A DNA stretch of 64,000 nucleotides from Kitasatospora aureofaciens. Lineage in GTDB: Bacteria > Actinomycetota > Actinomycetes > Streptomycetales > Streptomycetaceae. Each line of letters starts with the position of its first letter. Position 1 is the stretch's first letter. A program made the position numbers and the translations under genes. Of the stretch, positions 38,216 through 46,888 are shown piece by piece. The DNA is taken from contig JODU01000024.1 of assembly GCA_000720845.1 (NCBI GenBank), positions 44,011-108,010 on the forward strand, given 5' to 3'. The notes under the pieces are model-generated. The model was not told the origin of the DNA. It saw only the letters and a list, made by a program, of their open reading frames with translations, and made no database searches.

Positions 38216-40852
38216 TCACGACCCCGGGTGGGGCCGGGTCAGGGGGCCGCCGCTCGGGCGCTGCGGCGGCAGGAACGGCAGTCCGACGGGCGTGTCGCCG
38301 AGGACGGAGGCGACGGCCAGCAGGCATCCGGCCGTTCCGGTGGAGAGGTCCATGGACAGGCGCATCATCTGCTCGCCCGGGAAGGCGAGCCGGTCGCGGT
38401 AGGACATGGCGTGCCAGGACAGGGCGTCGAGTTGGCGCCGTACCGCCTCCCGGCCCGCGCCGGGCTCCGTGGCCGTGGTGCGGCCCAGGTACAGGACCAT
38501 TCCGGCCACGCCGCGGTAGAGGCCCGGCTGGGCGTAGAACATCGCCTGGGCCGCGGCCACGATCTCGTTCCTGGCCCGCGCGAACTCCTCGTCCGCCCGG
38601 TGGACCAGGTAGTCGTCCAGCACCATGCCGATGCCCACGCTGCCGGCGCCCAGGTAGGGCATGGTGCGCCAGCCCTCGTCGACCTGCAGCGCGCCGCCCG
38701 CGCCGCGCACACAGCGGGCGAGGTCCTGGCGCAGCGCGTCGCGGGCGAGGTCGAGGAGGGCGGAGTCCCGGGTGCGTTCGAACAGGCGCAGGAAGAACAG
38801 GGCTCGTCCGGCGCCGCCGTACAGCAGCCCGGCCCGGAAGCGGCCCCGGCTCACACGGTCGGCCGGCACGCGGTCGTCCGGCACACCGTCGGCGGTCAGT
38901 TCGGCGCAGCGCAGCGCCGCCGTGCGGAGCGCGTCCTGACCGGTGGCGGCGGCCAGCGAGTCCAGGGCCAGGCCGAGACCCGCGGTGCCGCCGTGCAGGT
39001 CCGGGCCCAGGTGGTCCAGGGGCTGGTCGAGGAGGAGTTCGGTGAGGTCGAGGGCGCGGTCGCGATGGCCGAGACGCTCCAGGGTCCAGGCGATTCCGGC
39101 CAGCCCGTCGTGGAAGCCCAGCGGCATGCCCGACGGCGGTTGCTTGGTCCGCTCCAGCAGCCACTGCTCGCCGTCCTCGTCCCGTCCGGCCCCGCTCTCG
39201 GCGAGGGCGTACAGCACTCCCGCCGCACCGTGGCCGAAGGCCAGCCCGCCGCCCGCCGTGGCGAACTGCGCGATGTCCCCCGGGAAGAGGCGGTCGGTGC
39301 GGGACGGCGTCGCGGAGGCGCGGATCGCCGCGGCCATGGAGTCCCGGCTGTCCGGCCAGTCGTCCGGCCGCACCGGCCCGGCGGCCGACGGTGCCGCCGA
39401 CTGCGCGGACCGCCGTACGGCCGGGGCCCCGTCGACGCGCGTGATCTCGTCGACCGCCGCGTCCAGGAAGGCCCGGTCCACCGGGAACTGCTCGGCCACC
39501 ACCTGGGCGAGGTGCGCCGCCTTGTGCCGGTCGACGGCCAGCAGACTGGTGAGCGGGAGGAACAGCGCGAGCCGCAGACACGCCAGCGCGTACCGGTCCA
39601 CCGCCACGCCGCGCCGGTCGGAGGGCGCCACGAACCCGGGGTTCGCCACCGTCTGCCGGCCGGGTCCGTCGACGTCGTGGGCGGCCTCGAAGTCCAGCAG
39701 GGCGACGCTGTCGTCGTCCCGGACCATGATGTTGAACAGATGCAGGTCGTTGAAGACCACACCGCGCGCGTGGACCTCCGCGAGAGCGTGTTCCACCCGT
39801 GCGTGGACGTCGAGGGCCCAGGCGGTGTACTCGGCCAGTCTCCGCTCCCCCGGGTCGGCCTCGATGAGCGGGTGGCGGCGGGCGAAGAAGGTGTTGAGCG
39901 GCTTGCCGTCGATGTACTCCAGGACGAGGAAGTGATGCTCCCCAACCGTGCGGTGGTCCAGCACCTCGGGCGTGCAGTCGAGGCCCGACAGCCGTTCCAG
40001 CGCCCGGCGTTCGCGGTGCAGCCGAGTCACGGCGTCGGCCCCGTCGGCCGCCAGACCGGCGTGCGGACGGGCCTCCTTGAGGACGACCCGGTCACCGGTG
40101 CGGGTGTCACGGGCGAGGTAGACGCCACCGCCGTTGGAGAAGTGCAGCGCCGACTCGACGGTGTAGGGCAGGCCGCTCACCGTCACCGCGGAGCGGGCGT
40201 CGAGGTGCGGACGGAGGAAGGCGGGCGGCTCGACCCACTCCGGGACGCGGAAGACCGGGCCGCGCAGGTCGGGCACCAGCACACCGTCGGGACCGGTCAC
40301 GGCAGGCCTCAGCTGCCCGTCCGCGTCGTAGCAGTCGCGCCGGGTGAAGCCGCCGTAGCGGACGTGCACGGGGCCGTCGCCGATGCGCAGGTCACTCAGG
40401 ATGTGCGGGCCGGGCTCGCCGGCCAGCAGGTCGGACAGCTCCCCCGCGAGTCGTTCGCACTCCGCCTCGTCGGCCGGGTACACGGTGACGAACTTGCCGC
40501 TGCCGGCCCGGTCCGCGTACTTGGCGTTGCGCTGGTGCAGCAGATAGCGGCTGGGCACGAACTTGAAGGCCGTACCGCCGGCGACGCAGTACCGCCACAC
40601 GCGGTCGAGCACGGACTCCGCGTTGTCGAGGCAGGCGGAGACATGGATCTTCCACCCCTGCGCGGGCAGATCGGCGTCGACCGGGCGCAGCGCGAGCCAG
40701 TCCCCGCTCTCGTGGCGCTGCCATCCGTCCGGCACCGGCCGGGAGGCCGCGGCGTACCGGGAGCGCGGTGCGCCGGTCCGGTCGGCCGTGCGGTGCGGGG
40801 CGTCGTAGAAGTACGGGTCCGCGTCGCAGTACACGGCATAGCCCTTGTTCAC
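38216..40852 (-). CDS. ramC: RamC, class III lanthionine synthetase (lyase-kinase-cyclase)
   Basis: An 878-residue three-part enzyme that converts RamS to SapB. The N-terminal about 200 residues form the lyase region. A Ser/Thr-kinase-like domain (about 215-490) shows LVLEYIDGKPLNTFFARR, the catalytic-loop variant VVFNDLHLFNIMV and LLDFEAA for the Mg-binding motif. The C-terminal about 350 residues are LanC-like (FGHGAAGVLYAL, LHGGTAGLGLAL, YLGAGSVGIGMVL) but lack the zinc-binding Cys-His set, as known for class III cyclases. I chose GTG 40852, after GGGAGGGAG, starting VNKGYAVYCDADPYF; the frame is open upstream to 41050. First gene of the operon. Confidence 0.95.
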   Translation of the reverse strand: MNKGYAVYCDADPYFYDAPHRTADRTGAPRSRYAAASRPVPDGWQRHESGDWLALRPVDADLPAQGWKIHVSACLDNAESVLDRVWRYCVAGGTAFKFVPSRYLLHQRNAKYADRAGSGKFVTVYPADEAECERLAGELSDLLAGEPGPHILSDLRIGDGPVHVRYGGFTRRDCYDADGQLRPAVTGPDGVLVPDLRGPVFRVPEWVEPPAFLRPHLDARSAVTVSGLPYTVESALHFSNGGGVYLARDTRTGDRVVLKEARPHAGLAADGADAVTRLHRERRALERLSGLDCTPEVLDHRTVGEHHFLVLEYIDGKPLNTFFARRHPLIEADPGERRLAEYTAWALDVHARVEHALAEVHARGVVFNDLHLFNIMVRDDDSVALLDFEAAHDVDGPGRQTVANPGFVAPSDRRGVAVDRYALACLRLALFLPLTSLLAVDRHKAAHLAQVVAEQFPVDRAFLDAAVDEITRVDGAPAVRRSAQSAAPSAAGPVRPDDWPDSRDSMAAAIRASATPSRTDRLFPGDIAQFATAGGGLAFGHGAAGVLYALAESGAGRDEDGEQWLLERTKQPPSGMPLGFHDGLAGIAWTLERLGHRDRALDLTELLLDQPLDHLGPDLHGGTAGLGLALDSLAAATGQDALRTAALRCAELTADGVPDDRVPADRVSRGRFRAGLLYGGAGRALFFLRLFERTRDSALLDLARDALRQDLARCVRGAGGALQVDEGWRTMPYLGAGSVGIGMVLDDYLVHRADEEFARARNEIVAAAQAMFYAQPGLYRGVAGMVLYLGRTTATEPGAGREAVRRQLDALSWHAMSYRDRLAFPGEQMMRLSMDLSTGTAGCLLAVASVLGDTPVGLPFLPPQRPSGGPLTRPHPGS

Positions 40853-40962
40853 GCGTACTCCCTCCCACCGGTCGCTGACAGAGGCGACGCTGTCACGCGG
40901 CGTACAGCCCCGCACAGTTGCCGCTGTCATCACTCCGACGTGCGGAACGCACGGGTAACTTC

Positions 40963-40989
40963 GCGGGAGGAGGAGGCCCGAGCGGGAGA
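40963..40989 (-). promoter_or_regulatory. Candidate RamR-binding direct repeats upstream of ramC
   Basis: Read toward ramC, TCTCCCGC (complement of 40982-40989) is followed by CCTCCCGC (complement of 40963-40970), a 19-bp repeat interval, 110-137 bases before the ramC start. RamR is known to bind TCTCCCG-type direct repeats at the ramC promoter; the match is from memory and not footprinted in this strain. Confidence 0.5.
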
Positions 40990-41076
40990 TTTCCGCCGGG
41001 CGGAAGTCCTGTTGCCGGGGCCGGGCGGCGTGGCGATGGTGTGACCACACGACGTCAACGACGACGGGAGCCGCGC

Positions 41077-42150
41077 ATGCCGCACATGACCGCCTTCGCC
41101 AGGAACCAGTGGTACGTCGCCGCCTACAGTCACGAGGTGGGGCGCGAGTTGCTGGGCCGTACGGTCCTCGGGGAGCCGCTCGTTCTCTACCGCGCCGAGG
41201 AGGACGGGAGCCCGGTCGTCCTGCACGACCGATGTGTGCACCGCCGCTATCCGCTGTCCGAGGCGCCGACGCGGCTGGACGGGGACCGGATCGTGTGCGG
41301 CTACCACGGGTTCACCTACGACACGACCGGCACCTGTGTGTACGTGCCGGGCCAGAAGCGGGTCCCGCGCACCGCCCGGGTCGCCTCCTACCCGGTGGCC
41401 GAGCGGGACTCCCTGGTGTGGGTGTGGATCGGCGATCCCGCGCTGGCCGACCCCGAGGCCGTGCCGCGGGCCCGGCACCTGGACGCGGCGGGCTGGGTCA
41501 CGGTGCGGGGCATGGAGCCGATCGACGCGGACTACGGGCTGCTGGTCGACAACCTCCTCGACCTGTCCCACGAGACGTATCTGCACGGCGGTTACATCGG
41601 CACGCCCGAGGTCGCCGAGACGCCGATCACCACCGAGGTCGACGAGGGCGCCGGGATCGTCCGGGTGAGCCGGCACATGGACGACGCCCAGTGCCCGCCG
41701 TTCTACGCCCGGTCCACCGGCATCAGCGGGCGCATCGACCGCTGGCAGGACATCGAGTACCACGCGCCCTGCCTGTACGTGCTGCACAGCAGGGTCGCGC
41801 CGGCCGGCGCCCTGCCCGCGCCCGACGGCGGCGACCCGGACGGTTTCCACACCGAGATCACCTACGCCATCACGCCGTCCGGCGACGGGAAGGTGTACGA
41901 CTTCTGGGCGGTCTCCCGGGACTGGGCGACGGACGACGCCGAGGTCACCGAGTTCCTGTACAAGAACAACCGGACGGTCGTCATGCAGGACGTCGACGCG
42001 CTCAACCTGCTCCAGCGCACGCTCGGCAGTGAGCGCACCGGCTACCAGGAGCTGAGCATCAACATCGACACCGGCGGGCTGGCCGCCCGCCGCATCCTGG
42101 CCCGGCTGGTCGAGGAGGGCGCCGGGACCGAGCCGCGGGTGGCCCGGTGA
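41077..42150 (+). CDS. Rieske non-heme iron oxygenase (vanillate O-demethylase type)
   Basis: A 357-residue ring-hydroxylating oxygenase. The Rieske [2Fe-2S] ligands are visible as CVHRRYPL (near 50) and CGYHGFTYD (near 72), that is CxH...CxxH. The mononuclear iron site shows as NLLDLSHETYLHGGYIG near 165-185 with two His, and a downstream Asp. The N-terminus FARNQWYVAAYSHEVG is typical of VanA. Family members demethylate vanillate or related aromatic acids, or oxygenate similar ring substrates; the actual substrate is unknown. It forms a coupled operon with the 56-residue gene and the reductase: its TGA overlaps the next GTG. Divergent from ramC. Confidence 0.9.
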   Translation: MPHMTAFARNQWYVAAYSHEVGRELLGRTVLGEPLVLYRAEEDGSPVVLHDRCVHRRYPLSEAPTRLDGDRIVCGYHGFTYDTTGTCVYVPGQKRVPRTARVASYPVAERDSLVWVWIGDPALADPEAVPRARHLDAAGWVTVRGMEPIDADYGLLVDNLLDLSHETYLHGGYIGTPEVAETPITTEVDEGAGIVRVSRHMDDAQCPPFYARSTGISGRIDRWQDIEYHAPCLYVLHSRVAPAGALPAPDGGDPDGFHTEITYAITPSGDGKVYDFWAVSRDWATDDAEVTEFLYKNNRTVVMQDVDALNLLQRTLGSERTGYQELSINIDTGGLAARRILARLVEEGAGTEPRVAR

Positions 42151-42317
42151 GCGGGCGTACCGGCGAGGTCTACCGCGTCGACTGGCTGCCCGGCACCGAC
42201 ACCCTGCACGGCACCTGCCACTGCGGCGCCGAACACACCGCGGTGGACCCCGTCGCGATGTGGGACTGGATGCTCGCCCACCCGCAAGGACACGATCTGC
42301 CCGGGGACGGTTCATGA
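42147..42317 (+). CDS. 56-residue Cys/His-containing protein coupled between oxygenase and reductase
   Basis: GTG 42147 overlaps the oxygenase stop in GTGA, and the stop at 42315-42317 overlaps the reductase start in ATGA. The product (VSGRTGEVYRVDWLPGTDTL to LPGDGS) contains LHGTCHCGAEHTAV, a Cys-His-Cys...His cluster that could bind a metal, and a Trp/Met-rich end MWDWMLAHPQGHDL. Being locked by four-base overlaps on both sides is strong evidence for a real gene. No family is recognised. A helper or specificity subunit for the oxygenase is a reasonable guess only. Confidence 0.75.
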   Translation: MSGRTGEVYRVDWLPGTDTLHGTCHCGAEHTAVDPVAMWDWMLAHPQGHDLPGDGS

Positions 42318-43255
42318 CCCGCTACGAAGCCGAACTCGTCGTCGACCGCCGGGAGACCGCGGCCGACGGCGTGCTCGTCCTCACCCTGCGCCATCCGCTG
42401 GACGAACCGCTCCCCGCCTGGGAGCCCGGAGCCCACATCGACGTGGTCCTCGGCGCCGGTCTGGAGCGTCAGTACTCGCTGTGCGGCGACCCGGCCGACC
42501 GGGCGGTGTGGCGGATCGCGGTGCTGCGCGAGCGGGACGGGCGGGGCGGCTCCGCCTACGTCCACGGGGAGTTGCGGACCGGGGACAAGGTCCGGGTGCG
42601 CGGCCCGCGCAACAACTTCCGGCTGGAGCGCGCGTCCCGCTACCGTTTCGTCGCCGGCGGCATCGGCATCACCCCGATCCTGCCGATGCTGGCCGCCGTC
42701 GAGGAGGCGGGCGCCGAGTGGAGCCTGCTGTACGGCGGGCGGACCCGGGCCGGCCTGGCGTTCACCGGGGAGCTGGCGCGGTACGGGGACCGGGTGACGC
42801 TCGTCCCCGAGGACGAGTCGGGACTGCTGGACCTGGCCCCCGTGTTCGACGGCCTGCCGGCGGACACCCTCGTCTACTGCTGCGGGCCGGGTCCGCTACT
42901 GGACGCCGTCGAGGCGCGCTGCCCGGCCGGATGCCTGCGCGTGGAGCGGTTCCGCCCGAAGGAGGCCGCCGCGCAGGCCGCGGCGGAGGCGGAGTTCGAG
43001 GTCGTACTCGCGCGCAGCGGCCGTACGGTCGCCGTCCCGCCCGGCGTCTCGGTCCTGGCCGCGGTCCGCGAAGCGGGCGTCGAGGTGCTGTACTCCTGCG
43101 CGGAGGGCACCTGCGGGACGTGTGAGACCGAGGTCGTCGAGGGGGAACCGGACCACCGGGACTCGGTGCTCACCGAGGAGGAGCGGGCCGCCGGGGAGAC
43201 GATGCTCGTCTGTGTGTCGCGGTGCCGCGGCCCGCGGCTCGTGCTGGACCTGTGA
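42314..43255 (+). CDS. Phthalate/vanillate-type oxygenase reductase (FMN, NADH, 2Fe-2S)
   Basis: A 313-residue reductase with domains in the VanB/phthalate dioxygenase reductase order. A flavin-binding barrel (RQYSLCGDP near 55; GPRNNFRL) comes first, then an NAD(P)H domain (FVAGGIGITPILPML near 115; YCCGPGPLLDAVE). A C-terminal plant-type ferredoxin follows with CAEGTCGTC and a distal MLVCVSRC. It passes electrons from NADH to the Rieske oxygenase encoded two genes upstream. It starts at ATG 42314, overlapping the small gene's stop. Confidence 0.93.
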   Translation: MTRYEAELVVDRRETAADGVLVLTLRHPLDEPLPAWEPGAHIDVVLGAGLERQYSLCGDPADRAVWRIAVLRERDGRGGSAYVHGELRTGDKVRVRGPRNNFRLERASRYRFVAGGIGITPILPMLAAVEEAGAEWSLLYGGRTRAGLAFTGELARYGDRVTLVPEDESGLLDLAPVFDGLPADTLVYCCGPGPLLDAVEARCPAGCLRVERFRPKEAAAQAAAEAEFEVVLARSGRTVAVPPGVSVLAAVREAGVEVLYSCAEGTCGTCETEVVEGEPDHRDSVLTEEERAAGETMLVCVSRCRGPRLVLDL

Positions 43256-43286
43256 CTCCGCGGCGGCGCACTCCCGGTCGCGACGT

Positions 43287-43307
43287 GGCTCCGCGCTCCG
43301 CGGAGCC
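43287..43307. terminator. Perfect 9-bp hairpin after the oxygenase operon
   Basis: GGCTCCGCG (43287-43295), loop CTC, CGCGGAGCC (43299-43307). It lies between the convergent reductase and MmyB-like genes and can serve both strands. Confidence 0.75.
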
Positions 43308-43324
43308 GGGCACCCACGTGCCGG

Positions 43325-43984
43325 TCACTCGGCGGCGGGGACGACTCTGAGGTGGGAGGGGGCGCGGCGGGCACGCGGCGACCGGTGCGCGGTACGGCGC
43401 GGTTCCCGCAGGACCAGCGTCAGCCGGGTGTAGCCCAGCTCCCGCAGGGCCCGGGGTGTCTCGACCACGACCCGGCACTCGGTGGTGCCCCGGCGCGGGT
43501 CGGGGTGGTGCAGCGGCCGTACGGCGCCGTCGTGTTCGACGGCCCGGTCGCCGACGGCACGGATCCAGTGCGGCAGGCCCTGGCGGTAGGCGGCCTCCAT
43601 GATCGGGTCCTGGGCGATGTCCCGGCGGACCGCCTGGAGGCCGGGATCGTGGCCGTACCGCTCCAGGGTGTCGGCGAAGTGCGCCAGCATGGGCAGGCAC
43701 CAGCTCGACTCGTGCTCGCCGAGGACCGTGGCGGCGTCGGGGTGGAAGAGGACGAACCTGAGGAAGTTGTCGTCCGGCATGGCCGTCGGATGCGGTCCCG
43801 CGCCCTGGAAGAGTGTCCGGAAGGCGCCGTTGGCCAGCACCACGTCCCAACGGTGGTCGACGACGAGAGAGGGAAAGGGGACGGCCTCCAGGAGCGTGGT
43901 GTAGTCCTGGAGATATGCCTGGGCCTCGGGGGTCGCGGGGGCGGGCCGCGGCGCCGACCGCTGCCCTCCTGCCTGAAATGCCAT
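43325..43984 (-). CDS. MmyB-like ligand-binding domain protein lacking a DNA-binding domain
   Basis: A 219-residue protein matching the PAS-like C-terminal domain of MmyB-type XRE regulators: AVPFPSLVVDHRWDVVLANGAFRTLF (near 30-55), PDDNFLRFVLFHPDA and WCLPMLAHFADTLERYGHDPGL. In the usual family this domain follows an N-terminal helix-turn-helix; here only about 25 residues precede it and no HTH is seen. A basic Arg-rich tail ends the protein. It is divergent from an XRE-type regulator across 233 bases, so the two might act as separated sensor and DNA-binder, though that is inference. I chose ATG 43984; the frame is open 40 codons upstream without HTH similarity. Confidence 0.75.
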   Translation of the reverse strand: MAFQAGGQRSAPRPAPATPEAQAYLQDYTTLLEAVPFPSLVVDHRWDVVLANGAFRTLFQGAGPHPTAMPDDNFLRFVLFHPDAATVLGEHESSWCLPMLAHFADTLERYGHDPGLQAVRRDIAQDPIMEAAYRQGLPHWIRAVGDRAVEHDGAVRPLHHPDPRRGTTECRVVVETPRALRELGYTRLTLVLREPRRTAHRSPRARRAPSHLRVVPAAE

Positions 43985-44217
43985 CGGGAGGTCACCCCTC
44001 TTGCCTATGCGGCCTTCTCGCGGCGTCCCGCATCCTGGCGCCCCGGAGCGAGGCGTGTCAACTATCGTGGCATTTCGTGCCTGTTGACGGCTGAAATAGG
44101 CCACAGTTGTGGCGATGCCTGGATGTGAGTTCGAGCGGCAGGCTACTCTCCGGGAAGTTCACGGCAACTGCTTGTGAGAAGCCTGTGAGGCCTGTGAGAG
44201 ACGTAGGAGAGCAGTCG

Positions 44218-44871
44218 GTGACGGGTGGCTTCGAAGGTCCGGGCACCATGCCGGCCACCACGCTGACCGCCGTCGTCGCCCGGGTCGGCGCACTCGCGGA
44301 CCGGCTCGGCGTGCCGCACGGCGAGATCTTCGACGTCGGCCGGCTGTCCGCCGCCTCCGGGGTTCCCGAGTCCGTCGTCGGAGCCCTGCTCGGCGGCCGT
44401 CCGGCAGGGGAGCCCGATGTCCAGACCAGGTTCGTGCAACGCCTGGACCTGCTGCGCCGTACCCGGCTGAAGCCGAACGGCCGCAAGTACACCCAGCAGG
44501 AGATAGCCGACGGCGCCGGGATGTCGCGGCAGCAGGCCGGCGCCCTCATCAACGGCGACCGGCGCCCCACCATGGAGCACTGCGACGCCATCCAGCGCTT
44601 CTTCCGGGTGCACGCCGGATTCCTCACCGCCGAGGACCCCGAGGCGCTCGCGGGCGCCCTCCAGCGCACCGAGCAGGAACTGCTCCAGCAACTCGCCGAC
44701 CGGGAGCGGGAGGCGGCCGCCGCCGACGACCCGCTGGAGCGGCTGCTCCAGGACCACGGCGTGCGCGGCATCGCCTGGCGGGCCGCGCAACTGCCCACCG
44801 ACCAGCACCGCGACAAGGTCGCCGAGTGGCTGGACATGCTCCTGGAGAGCGTCAAGCGGCCCGAGTCCTGA
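44218..44871 (+). CDS. XRE/EspR-like helix-turn-helix regulator
   Basis: A 217-residue protein. After an N-terminal region (LTAVVARVGALADRLGVPHG and a degenerate HTH-like VGRLSAASGVPESVVGALLGG), a clear HTH lies at about 85-135: KYTQQEIADGAGMSRQQAGA and LINGDRRPTMEHCDAIQRFF. The spacing and the FFRVHAGFLTAEDPE follow-on resemble EspR and related Streptomyces proteins. A C-terminal helix (RTEQELLQQLADREREAAA) may dimerise. GTG 44218 has GGAGA 8 bases upstream. It is divergent from the HTH-less MmyB-like gene and ends at a strong hairpin. Confidence 0.8.
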   Translation: MTGGFEGPGTMPATTLTAVVARVGALADRLGVPHGEIFDVGRLSAASGVPESVVGALLGGRPAGEPDVQTRFVQRLDLLRRTRLKPNGRKYTQQEIADGAGMSRQQAGALINGDRRPTMEHCDAIQRFFRVHAGFLTAEDPEALAGALQRTEQELLQQLADREREAAAADDPLERLLQDHGVRGIAWRAAQLPTDQHRDKVAEWLDMLLESVKRPES

Positions 44872-44924
44872 GCCCCTGGACGTGCCTCGGCCGCGGCCCG
44901 GTCACCGGGCACGGCGAGCAAGTG

Positions 44925-44953
44925 CCCGCTCCCAACGGTGCGGTGGGAGCGGG
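44925..44953 (+). terminator. 10-bp perfect stem after the EspR-like gene
   Basis: CCCGCTCCCA (44925-44934), 9-base loop, TGGGAGCGGG (44944-44953), 54 bases past the stop. No T-run, as usual in Streptomyces. Confidence 0.75.
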
Positions 44954-45063
44954 AGACGGGGCGCGGCCGGACGGGATTGTCAGTGGGGGACGGCAAGCTG
45001 GGAGGGTGCCGCCGCCGTGCGGGGGCGCGTGACCGCTGACGTCGTTGTGGGGAGAGCCGACCG

Positions 45064-45300
45064 ATGACCACCGCCGTACTGACCGACCACGAACGCACCG
45101 CCGTCCAGGCCTACCTGCGGCTCCTGCACACCGTGCGGGCCGGTTTCGACACCGGCGCGGGTCCGGACGGCCCGCCCCGGCCGCCCGTCGTCCCGCCGTC
45201 CGTGCTGGCCGAGGCGGAGCAGGCCCTGCGGGCCGCGGGACTGACGGGGAACGAGGAGGCGTTCTTCCGGCTGTTGCGGGACTGGTGCCCGCGTCCCTGA
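45064..45300 (+). CDS. Small protein of unknown function (78 aa)
   Basis: A 78-residue protein (MTTAVLTDHERTAVQAYLRLLH...) of two predicted helices around a Pro-rich loop, ending FFRLLRDWCPRP. GGGGAGAG lies 7-14 bases before the ATG. I recognise no family. It is convergent with the PPTase gene and shares a hairpin that spans both stop codons. Its codon use looks like that of its neighbours. Confidence 0.65.
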   Translation: MTTAVLTDHERTAVQAYLRLLHTVRAGFDTGAGPDGPPRPPVVPPSVLAEAEQALRAAGLTGNEEAFFRLLRDWCPRP

Positions 45301-45329
45301 CGAGGCGGGCGGCCTGGTCGCCGTCAGGG
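45295..45329. terminator. Hairpin spanning the stops of two convergent genes
   Basis: CCCTGACG (45295-45302) pairs with CGTCAGGG (45322-45329) around a 19-base loop. Both stop codons lie in the arms, so termination would occur just at the gene ends. Confidence 0.6.
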
Positions 45330-46004
45330 GCGGGGGACCGCGATCGCCGTGGCGACCAGGCCCTCCCGGGCATTCCAGCGGCCGTCGAAGTGGCTCAGGC
45401 GCCTGCCCTCCACGGTCGGTCCCGGCACCAGGAGGGCGGCGTGCAGGGTGCCGCGGCGCGGTTCGACCGGGTCCACGGAGAGCTCGATGTCCGCCTCGGC
45501 GAAGTCCAGCCACTGCCCGGTGAGGGGGAACCACGCCTTGTAGACCGACTCCTTGGCACTGAACAGCAACCGGTCCCAGTGGATGCCGGGCCGCGCCTCG
45601 TCCAGTCGCCGCAGGCGGGCCGCCTCGGCGGGCAGGGCGATGGACTTGAGGACGCCGTTCGGGAGCGGCCCGTCGGGCTCGGCGTCGATGCCGAGGGAGG
45701 CCAGGTCGGTCAGTCGGACCAGGGCGGCGGCGCAGTAGCCGTCGCAGTGGGTCATGCTGCCGGCGACGCCGTCCGGCCAGCGCGGGGCCCCGCGCTCACC
45801 GGTCGGCACGGGCTGCGGGGGCACGCCGAGCTTCTCCATGGCCCGGCGGGCGCAGGACCGCACGACGGTGAACTCCCGGCGCCGCTTGGCGACCGCCCGC
45901 GCGACGATCTCCTCCTCCTCCGGGTAGAGGGGCAGGTGACCGGCGGCGTCGTGGCCGAAGGCCTCCACTGCGACGACCGTGTCGGGCAGCAGTTCCTCGA
46001 TCAC
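45324..46004 (-). CDS. Sfp-type 4'-phosphopantetheinyl transferase
   Basis: A 226-residue enzyme that moves the phosphopantetheine arm of CoA onto a serine of carrier proteins in polyketide and non-ribosomal peptide synthesis. Sfp-type motifs: RREFTVVRSCARRAMEKLG (near 42-60), PRWPDGVAGSMTHCDGYCAA (near 74-93), LGIDAEPDGPL near 103 with the Mg-binding Asp/Glu, and FSAKESVYKAWFPLTG near 147. From memory the S. coelicolor counterpart is SCO6673. There is no carrier-protein gene nearby, so it is likely a general activator. The GTG start overlaps the stop of the metallophosphoesterase (GTGA, 46001-46004). Confidence 0.93.
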   Translation of the reverse strand: MIEELLPDTVVAVEAFGHDAAGHLPLYPEEEEIVARAVAKRRREFTVVRSCARRAMEKLGVPPQPVPTGERGAPRWPDGVAGSMTHCDGYCAAALVRLTDLASLGIDAEPDGPLPNGVLKSIALPAEAARLRRLDEARPGIHWDRLLFSAKESVYKAWFPLTGQWLDFAEADIELSVDPVEPRRGTLHAALLVPGPTVEGRRLSHFDGRWNAREGLVATAIAVPRP

Positions 46005-46888
46005 CGGGGCACCTCCTGGCGCGACGGGGCGGTGGGCGTCCGCGTCGACGGCAGGATGCGGCGCAGTTGCCCGGGCGGCCCGGGCCGCTTGCGCCACTCG
46101 CGGGGATAGCCCACCGACACCTCCTCGAAGCGGACCCCCTCGTGCCAGGTGGTACGCGGGATGTGCAGGTGCCCGTAGACCATGGTGTCGACCCGGAACC
46201 TGCGGTGCCAGTCGGCGGTCAGCGAGGTGCCGCACCACATGGCGAACTCGGGGTACCACAGGACGTCGGTGGGGTGCCGGTGCAGCGGATAGTGGTTGAC
46301 GGGGATCGTCGGCAGGTCCGCGGGGATCTCGGCGAGCCTGCGCTCGGTCTCCTCGACCCGCGCCCGGCACCAGGCCTCACGGCTGGGATGGGGATCGGGG
46401 TGCAGCAGGTACTCGTCGCTGCACACGACGCCGGTGCCCTGCGCGTACTCCAGTCCTTCGGCCTTGGTCGCGCATCCCGCGGGCAGGAACGAGTAGTCGT
46501 AGAGCAGGAAGAGCGGTGCGACGACCGCCGGGCCGCCCGCGCCCTCCCACACCGGGTAGGGGTCCTCGGGGGTGGTCACGCCCAGTTCCCGGCACATCTC
46601 GACGAGGTGCTCGTAGCGGGCGACGCCCCGCAGGGCGACCGTGTCCCTGGGGTGCGTCCACAGTTCGTGGTTGCCCGGGACCCAGACGACCCGGCGGAAG
46701 CGCTCCGCGAGGGTCCCCAGCGCCCAGCGGATGTCGGCGACGGTCTCGGCCACGTCACCGGCCACCAGGAGCCAGTCGTCGTCGGACTCGGGGTGCGTCC
46801 GCTCGACCAGGGCCCGGTTCTCCTCGTAACCGATGTGCAGATCACTGATGGCCCACAGCGTCCCCGGAGCACCGGCCCTCCTCGTCAT
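46001..46888 (-). CDS. Calcineurin-like metallophosphoesterase
   Basis: A 295-residue enzyme with the full two-metal set: SDLHIGY (15-21), AGDVAE near 45, PGNHELW near 73, NHYPLHRHP near 200 and GHLHIP near 242. These coordinate the dinuclear centre of phosphodiesterases and phosphatases. The substrate is unknown. It is translationally coupled to the PPTase gene, and this pairing is common in Streptomyces by recollection, which suggests a link to CoA or phosphopantetheine turnover (inference). The C-terminus is Pro/Arg rich. ATG 46888. Confidence 0.9.
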   Translation of the reverse strand: MTRRAGAPGTLWAISDLHIGYEENRALVERTHPESDDDWLLVAGDVAETVADIRWALGTLAERFRRVVWVPGNHELWTHPRDTVALRGVARYEHLVEMCRELGVTTPEDPYPVWEGAGGPAVVAPLFLLYDYSFLPAGCATKAEGLEYAQGTGVVCSDEYLLHPDPHPSREAWCRARVEETERRLAEIPADLPTIPVNHYPLHRHPTDVLWYPEFAMWCGTSLTADWHRRFRVDTMVYGHLHIPRTTWHEGVRFEEVSVGYPREWRKRPGPPGQLRRILPSTRTPTAPSRQEVPR

